Assembly (NCBI RefSeq): GCF_004570385.1
Contig: NZ_SPQL01000001.1
Span: 310,001 to 374,000 of the forward strand
Reading direction: 5' to 3'
DNA length: 64,000 nucleotides
From: Blastococcus sp. CT_GayMR19
Lineage (GTDB): Bacteria; Actinomycetota; Actinomycetes; Mycobacteriales; Geodermatophilaceae
Both the position numbers and the translations under genes were made by a program. The notes under the pieces are model-generated. The model was not told where the DNA came from and ran no database searches. It saw only the letters and a program-made list of their open reading frames with translations. Below, in pieces: positions 59,526-64,000 of this stretch. Position 1 is the first letter of the stretch. Every line of letters starts with the position of its first letter.

Positions 59526-60008
59526 TCATCGAGGGGAGGCATCGAGGAAGGCGGTGTAGCGGCTTCCGGCGGGCCAGTCCTGGTGCCGGCCGGTGCGGCA
59601 GGTGCTCTCCCCGAGCCGCTGGGCCATGCGGTCGCAGAACGTCGGGAAGGCGTAGCGGTTCCATTCCTCCGTCAGCTGGGGACTTGCTGCCGTCTCTGAT
59701 TCCCACCGCAGCACTGCCAGGACAGGCAGCTCCCGCGCGATGTGTGCGTGAAGGCGCCAGCAGGCCGGCACCATCTGCGCGGGCCGCCATGCGTACTCGT
59801 GGTTGATCCATGCGACGACGTCGTCACACCAGATCCAGACCGCCGTGCTGAGCTCGCCACTGCAGGCTGCCGGCTCCCAGGGGCGCTCCAGGTCGGCCAC
59901 GGCGCCGGCCTGTGCCACTCGCCCGCGGTCGCCTCGACGCGCGTTCTGCAAGAGTTCGAGCGCGCGCAGCACCGCGAGGGGTGGCGGTGGGAACGGCAGG
60001 ACGATCAC
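59526..60008 (-). CDS. Conjugation-module protein of unknown function
   Basis: 160 residues, with WIWCDDVVAWINHEYAWRPAQMVPACWRLHAHIARELPVL in the middle and an acidic-aromatic end. The GTG start overlaps the stop of the coupling-protein gene by four bases, so it is in the transfer operon. From memory, similar proteins (DUF4913-like) follow TraG/VirD4 genes in actinobacterial mobile elements. Function unknown. Confidence 0.65.
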   Translation of the reverse strand: MIVLPFPPPPLAVLRALELLQNARRGDRGRVAQAGAVADLERPWEPAACSGELSTAVWIWCDDVVAWINHEYAWRPAQMVPACWRLHAHIARELPVLAVLRWESETAASPQLTEEWNRYAFPTFCDRMAQRLGESTCRTGRHQDWPAGSRYTAFLDASPR

Positions 60009-61540
60009 CGGGACGACGCCTCGGGCTGTGGTGCGGTCGGCGGGTCGGCCCAGTCGACGTCCCGGCTGGGGACCAGCCGGTAATCGCGGGCATAGGCCAG
60101 CGCGGCAGCCGTGCGCTGCTGGACATCGACGGTGTCGGCGCGGGCACGGCTGACACGCGCGCGGGCGGCGTCGAGCTCGGTCGCGAGCTGCTGACCGTCC
60201 TTGCCGTCGAGGCAGCGCCGCAACCTGGCGATGATCGGCGGCGCGGTGCCTGCGACGACGAGAGCGTGCCGCTCGGGGATGCGACGGATGTCTCCGGGGC
60301 GCAACACGCGCACGTCCTCACCCGATCGGGACGTGCCGATGCCGCCTGGCCCGTCCGTGACGGTCCGCCGGCTGATTCGTACGTCGTCGAGCAGGTCGGA
60401 CAGTTCCCGGTAGAAGTGGACGTCCTTGCCCCCGCCGAAGATGACGAGGTTGTTGGTGAGCCCGAACAGCGAGCGGGCCTCGTCCTCGCCGTAGGAGACG
60501 ACCATCTGTTTCCAGGTCTGGGCGGCGTAGATGAACGAGAGACCGAGCGCGCGTTCGTTCGCCATCCGCACCCGCAGGGTAGGCAGCGGCGTGGTGGACG
60601 GCAGTTCGTCGAGGCAGGCCAGGAAGCACGGAGTCAGGCGCCCGTGCGGCGAGGTGGTAGCGACGTGCAGGGCGGTGTCGAGGACGTGTTCGGCGACTGC
60701 GGTCATCAGCGGTGCCGCCGAGGCGTAGGGGTCCTCCCGGCCGAGTAGGTACACCGTTCCCTGCCGGGCGATCAGGTCAGCCAGGTCGGTCGCAGTCTGT
60801 CCGCGCGAGGGCACGCAGCGAGCCCTGATGTCCGGCTGGAAGAACAGCGCCATCGCTTGCTGGACCGTGGTCACCGTGTTGCCGACGGTGTCCGGGCTGC
60901 CGTGCAACGCGCCGATCAACAGCCCGTCCCAGAACCGAGCCGCGTGCGGATGCTGCTGCAGGATCTCGGCGGGCTGCTCGGCGGCGACCGGGTTGGCGAC
61001 CCATTCCAGGACGTGCTCCAGGGTGCGGCCGGTGAGTGCCGCCGCGTGCAGGAATCCCTGCAGCACCTTGGCGGTCTCCGCGGCGTAGAACCGGGCGGCG
61101 TTGTCCTGCCGGCCGCCGGTGACCGCGCCGGCGACGGTCCCGGCGGCGAAGGCCTTGGCTCGTCGTTCGGCGGTCCGGGGATCGACGCAGCCGGCGATCG
61201 GGTCCCACACCAGCTCAGGCAGCCCGGGCGCGGCGCCGAACGGGTCCAGCACCGCGATGGGGCGCGGCGGATCGCCGGGGTGCGGTGGCTGCTGGCGTCG
61301 TCCGACGGTCAGCAGCAGGTCGTCGACCTTGGTGAGCGTGGCCAGCCCGGCGCCGCGGTGGGCCAGCAGGGTGGGAGCCAGCAGGTCGAGGGTTTTGCCG
61401 GACCCCTGCTCGCCGTAGACGCCGGTGGTGCGGTCGTACCGGCACCACAGCTCCACCCCGTGAGGAACTCTGGACCGGCCGAGCCGCCAGCCGATGTCGG
61501 TCGGGTCGAACGCTGGCCTGAGCATGCGGTCAGCGCGCAC
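60005..61540 (-). CDS. VirD4/TraG-type coupling ATPase
   Basis: 511 residues. Walker A is VYGEQGSGKT (about 41-50), Walker B-like FLACLDELPSTTPLP about 315, and the TraG-type tail FSFIYAAQTWKQM and NNLVIFGGGKDV follow. The type IV coupling protein brings the relaxase-DNA complex to the secretion channel. No strong N-terminal membrane helices are seen, as in some actinobacterial forms. GTG 61540 overlaps the upstream gene; ATG 61525 is a shorter choice. Confidence 0.9.
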   Translation of the reverse strand: MRADRMLRPAFDPTDIGWRLGRSRVPHGVELWCRYDRTTGVYGEQGSGKTLDLLAPTLLAHRGAGLATLTKVDDLLLTVGRRQQPPHPGDPPRPIAVLDPFGAAPGLPELVWDPIAGCVDPRTAERRAKAFAAGTVAGAVTGGRQDNAARFYAAETAKVLQGFLHAAALTGRTLEHVLEWVANPVAAEQPAEILQQHPHAARFWDGLLIGALHGSPDTVGNTVTTVQQAMALFFQPDIRARCVPSRGQTATDLADLIARQGTVYLLGREDPYASAAPLMTAVAEHVLDTALHVATTSPHGRLTPCFLACLDELPSTTPLPTLRVRMANERALGLSFIYAAQTWKQMVVSYGEDEARSLFGLTNNLVIFGGGKDVHFYRELSDLLDDVRISRRTVTDGPGGIGTSRSGEDVRVLRPGDIRRIPERHALVVAGTAPPIIARLRRCLDGKDGQQLATELDAARARVSRARADTVDVQQRTAAALAYARDYRLVPSRDVDWADPPTAPQPEASSR

Positions 61541-62822
61541 GGCCCGGACCGAATCGGGCTCGGGTCGCCTGTGGCTGTTCGTGGGACCGCTGGCGGGCCG
61601 CGCTCAGCGCCAGCGGAGTCTGCGGGTTGTCTAGCACCTCCCGATTCGCGGCCCACGCGCGCTGCGGGAACGCAGCCGTCGCACGTACAGCCGGGTCGGC
61701 TGCCTGGTCCGCGACCGCCAGGGAGAGCAGCCGGGCGTTGTGCAGCGCGCCGACGACGGGGCGCAGGTCATCGGCGTGCGCACGGACCATTCCGCCCGGC
61801 TGGTAGCCGCGCAGGAACGCGGCCACGCGCTCCTCCCGCGGTGGCATGTCGCGGGCGTAGCCGATCAGGGCTCCGCTGTCAGCCCAGTGTCGGACGGTGC
61901 GGTACAGCAGCTGACTTGCGAAGGTCGGCAGGTGCTGGACGCCTGCCGCGACCGATCCCCGGAGGGACGCCGTCCAGGCCGTCGGGTCGGGACCGGCAGC
62001 GCTGAGGACGGCGTGAAGCCGGCCGGCCGCGGTCACGCCATGTGGCGCGTGCTCGTGGTGCCGGCGGCTGCCGTCGTCGTACGGCCGAAGTGCGCCTCGC
62101 ACGGCGCGCCAGGCGTCCGAGGCCCTTGGCCGCCCGGCAGCCGGCGCGTCGGCCGGGCCGAGGCGCTCCGCCGCGGAGCTGAGCGTCTGTGCCGCGATCG
62201 TGTAGGCCAAGACCTCGACGACAGACGGTGGATCACTGGCTCGGGCGGTCGCCCGAAGCAGGACGCCGACGGTATCGGAGACCACGAGCGCGGCGTCAAC
62301 CGACGCATCATCCGCCGGGCCGGGTACTGGCCGGTCGAGGAGGACGGTGTCGGCCCGGAACGGCGGGTCCAGGGCGGCCGCCTGCAGCATGAGGACGGCC
62401 TGGTGTTGAGTCTCGGTCAGCCACTCCGCTGCCGGGCCGTCCGGCAGCCCGGGGGCGATGATCTCGGTCAGCGGCGTGATGGTTTCGGCCACCGCTGTGG
62501 CGGCTGCCCAGCGGCTGGCCACGGTGGCGTCGGGGTGGAGGACGGCGAGGGTGTCGGCAGCGGCGGCCGCCAACCGGGTCAACGCCGACTCGGTCGCTGG
62601 AGCGCGAACGCCGAGCTCTGTGCAGGCGGCAGCCAGGGCGGCGACCTGCTGTTCGCGGCGATCGCCGGCGAAAGGCGATACGCCGTCGCGGCGCAGGTGG
62701 GCCAGCGCCCGACCCAGGTGACCCAGCGCGGTGCCTGCATCGGCGCGCGCGGCTGCGCTGTCATCCGTGGCCCGCGCTGTGTCGGCGAGGGCGTCGAGCA
62801 GCTGCCCGAGCGAGGTGGCCAT
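61530..62822 (-). CDS. Unknown helical protein of the conjugation module
   Basis: 430 residues, Ala-rich and almost entirely helical; no signal peptide. Segments such as SLRGSVAAGVQHLPTFASQLL and the end DNPQTPLALSAARQRSHEQ are seen. No domain recognised. It shares the A of TGATG with the upstream gene and overlaps the coupling gene by 11 bases. A structural or mobilisation role is likely from position only. Confidence 0.65.
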   Translation of the reverse strand: MATSLGQLLDALADTARATDDSAAARADAGTALGHLGRALAHLRRDGVSPFAGDRREQQVAALAAACTELGVRAPATESALTRLAAAAADTLAVLHPDATVASRWAAATAVAETITPLTEIIAPGLPDGPAAEWLTETQHQAVLMLQAAALDPPFRADTVLLDRPVPGPADDASVDAALVVSDTVGVLLRATARASDPPSVVEVLAYTIAAQTLSSAAERLGPADAPAAGRPRASDAWRAVRGALRPYDDGSRRHHEHAPHGVTAAGRLHAVLSAAGPDPTAWTASLRGSVAAGVQHLPTFASQLLYRTVRHWADSGALIGYARDMPPREERVAAFLRGYQPGGMVRAHADDLRPVVGALHNARLLSLAVADQAADPAVRATAAFPQRAWAANREVLDNPQTPLALSAARQRSHEQPQATRARFGPGRAR

Positions 62823-63130
62823 CAGCGTGGCGCACGCAGCGCTCGGTGGCCGTGCTGGGCGGCAGCGAGGACGTCGGGGTGCACGAAATCAGCGGCGGGC
62901 AGGTTGCCGAGGATGCGCAGCGCCTGCTCGACGAGCCGGTCGGGGTCGGTGGCGTCGGCGGTCGCGGGCACTGGGCCGCTGGGCGCGCGCAAGGCGGTGG
63001 CGGCGGCGAGGCAGTGCAGCTGCACTGTCGGACCCGCCTGGTCGTTGCGGGAAGCGGCGGCGAACAGTGCCGCAGCCTCGGCGCGGGCGGCCAGCAGATC
63101 GGAGTTCAGGCCGTCGTCGGTCGAGGTCAT
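62822..63130 (-). CDS. Small helical protein of the conjugation module
   Basis: 102 residues, TSTDDGLNSDLLAARAEAAAL with helices and no membrane segment. ATG at 63130 overlaps the stop of the upstream membrane gene (ATGA). No family recognised. Length and place suggest an accessory protein of the transfer operon. Confidence 0.65.
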   Translation of the reverse strand: MTSTDDGLNSDLLAARAEAAALFAAASRNDQAGPTVQLHCLAAATALRAPSGPVPATADATDPDRLVEQALRILGNLPAADFVHPDVLAAAQHGHRALRAPR

Positions 63131-63747
63131 CGAGGGGTCTCCTTCACGGTGTGGACGGGTGGTGCCTGGGTCGACGGTGCTGGGACGGTCGATTGGGACG
63201 TGGTGCTCTGGACGGATCTGTGGGTAAAACTGCGGATCGCATCGCCGCCTGTGGACAGGAGGCGATGAAGGCGTCCTCGGCTGCCTCTGGACGGGTAGCG
63301 GTCCGGGCGGATGACCGCTCGCCCGGCGCGGAGCTGGCGCGTCCCAAGGGCTCGCTCGGCCTCCCTGCGGGTGGCCATGCCGCCGCGGGCGTCGCTCGGG
63401 CGCCGGTGGCGAGCGACCAGGACAGCGGCAATGACCGCGGTTGTCAGCAGGAGGACCTCGGCGGCGGCAACACACGCGTAAACCGGGATGGGCCCGGCGA
63501 CCTGACGCAGTCGGTCGGGCGGCAGGCCGCGGCCGGGGTCGCCGTTCAGTAGCCCGCCGAGGACGTGGGTGATCGTCTCGGTGCCCTGCGGCCACACCCA
63601 GCCACCGCCCCACAAGACCGAGGCGAGTCCGAGACCGACCAGGGCCGCCAGCGCGACAGCGATCAGGGCGCCGCCGGCCGCGGCGAAGGCCAGTTCCCAT
63701 CCCCGGGCGATCGGCTGCGGATCGCGACGCCGGAACGGCGCGGTCAC
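63127..63747 (-). CDS. Two-span membrane protein of the conjugation module
   Basis: 206 residues from the GTG at 63747 (VTAPFRRRDP). Two hydrophobic segments (about 17-45, and 85-112 in PVYACVAAAEVLLLTTAVIAAVLVA) are followed by a basic, Arg-rich cytoplasmic tail. It resembles small conjugal-transfer membrane proteins found before coupling genes in actinobacterial elements. The start is uncertain; an ATG at 63819 would overlap the peptidase end. Confidence 0.6.
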   Translation of the reverse strand: MTAPFRRRDPQPIARGWELAFAAAGGALIAVALAALVGLGLASVLWGGGWVWPQGTETITHVLGGLLNGDPGRGLPPDRLRQVAGPIPVYACVAAAEVLLLTTAVIAAVLVARHRRPSDARGGMATRREAERALGTRQLRAGRAVIRPDRYPSRGSRGRLHRLLSTGGDAIRSFTHRSVQSTTSQSTVPAPSTQAPPVHTVKETPR

Positions 63748-63802
63748 GCGCCGGCCCTGGGCCGGTGGTGGATGCCCACGTCCTGGCTCCTCTCTCTGCC
63801 GG

Positions 63803-64000
63803 TCAGCCGGCGGTGGCACTGGCGTGCAGGTTGACGCCGTGGTCGGCCAGCCAGGGCACGGGATCGACGGAAGCGCCGTCCAGGCGGACCTCGAAGTGCA
63901 GGTGGACGCCGGTGCTGTTGCCGGTAGACCCCTGGAAACCGAGCAACGACCCGGCGCTGACGGGCTGGCCGGCGGTGACGGTGTAGGACGACAGGTGCGC
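63803..64000 (-). CDS. M23-family peptidase, C-terminal part (runs off right edge)
   Basis: 65 codons at the end of a longer gene that starts beyond the window. The sequence AGSLLGFQGSTGNSTGVHLHFEVR carries the HLHFE zinc-site motif of M23 (lysostaphin-type) peptidases and the VDPVPWLADHGVNL end. In conjugative elements such proteins cut the cell wall so the channel can cross it. It is on the same strand as, and 55 bases from, the membrane gene. Confidence 0.85.
   Translation of the reverse strand, partial: AHLSSYTVTAGQPVSAGSLLGFQGSTGNSTGVHLHFEVRLDGASVDPVPWLADHGVNLHASATAG

Noticed and set aside
1-64000. rRNA, tRNA, CRISPR arrays and insertion sequences
   Set aside because: I looked for tRNA-like folds, direct repeat-spacer arrays and transposase motifs and recognised none.

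Overview
The window is high-GC DNA with many GTG starts, stop/start overlaps of four bases and leaderless starts. This fits an actinobacterium; a Geodermatophilaceae-like host is my guess from gene content, not a demonstrated assignment. It reads as a metal and thiol-stress island (about 1-50,600) joined to a conjugative module (about 50,950-64,000), so a plasmid or integrative conjugative element is likely.

Left part (1-15,300): the end of a MerB organomercury lyase and a flavin disulfide reductase, an aminoglycoside-kinase-like gene, a cation-efflux protein, and then cadmium functions. These are CadD with a dihydrolipoamide dehydrogenase, a methyltransferase / adenylate-forming ligase / hydrolase cluster, NAD synthetase, and a cmtR-P-type ATPase-lspA operon. 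Four copies of an inverted repeat, CATCG-N8-CGATG or a one-base variant, lie at the promoters of both cmtR genes, of cadD and of the methyltransferase, which defines a probable CmtR regulon.

Middle (15,500-34,900): cytochrome c System II genes (ccsB, resB), an Lnt homologue and a TetR unit. Then comes a long minus-strand block, read csoR-copZ-small membrane protein-copA and on into a complex I-like set nuoA-H-J-K-L-M-N. All seven membrane-arm subunits of complex I are present, but NuoC, E, F, G and I are absent. A single gene between nuoA and nuoH looks like a NuoB-NuoD fusion that has lost the iron-sulfur ligands and carries a His/Met-rich 24-bp tandem repeat. This is the most unusual feature of the window.

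Right-middle (33,800-50,600): a Csp-type copper store, DUF305 and Met-rich proteins, several thioredoxin-like proteins, two CcdA-type transporters, a CopC-CopD fusion, a two-component system with Lgt, and a BlaI repressor / M56 protease pair. Six dyads of the form TACTA-N7-TAGTA (one mismatch allowed) lie upstream of blaI, ccsB/resB, the propeller/redoxin genes, a DUF6153-like gene and both redox operons. I infer a BlaI-type regulon for cytochrome c assembly and copper/thiol handling. Lgt, LspA and Lnt are all encoded here among many lipoprotein genes.

Right end (50,950-64,000): a very large MobF relaxase-helicase-primase, a TIR-domain protein and two unknown genes of lower GC content, then a VirD4-type coupling protein, conjugation-associated proteins and a partial M23 peptidase. 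The element continues past the right edge. No rRNA, tRNA or CRISPR array was recognised.
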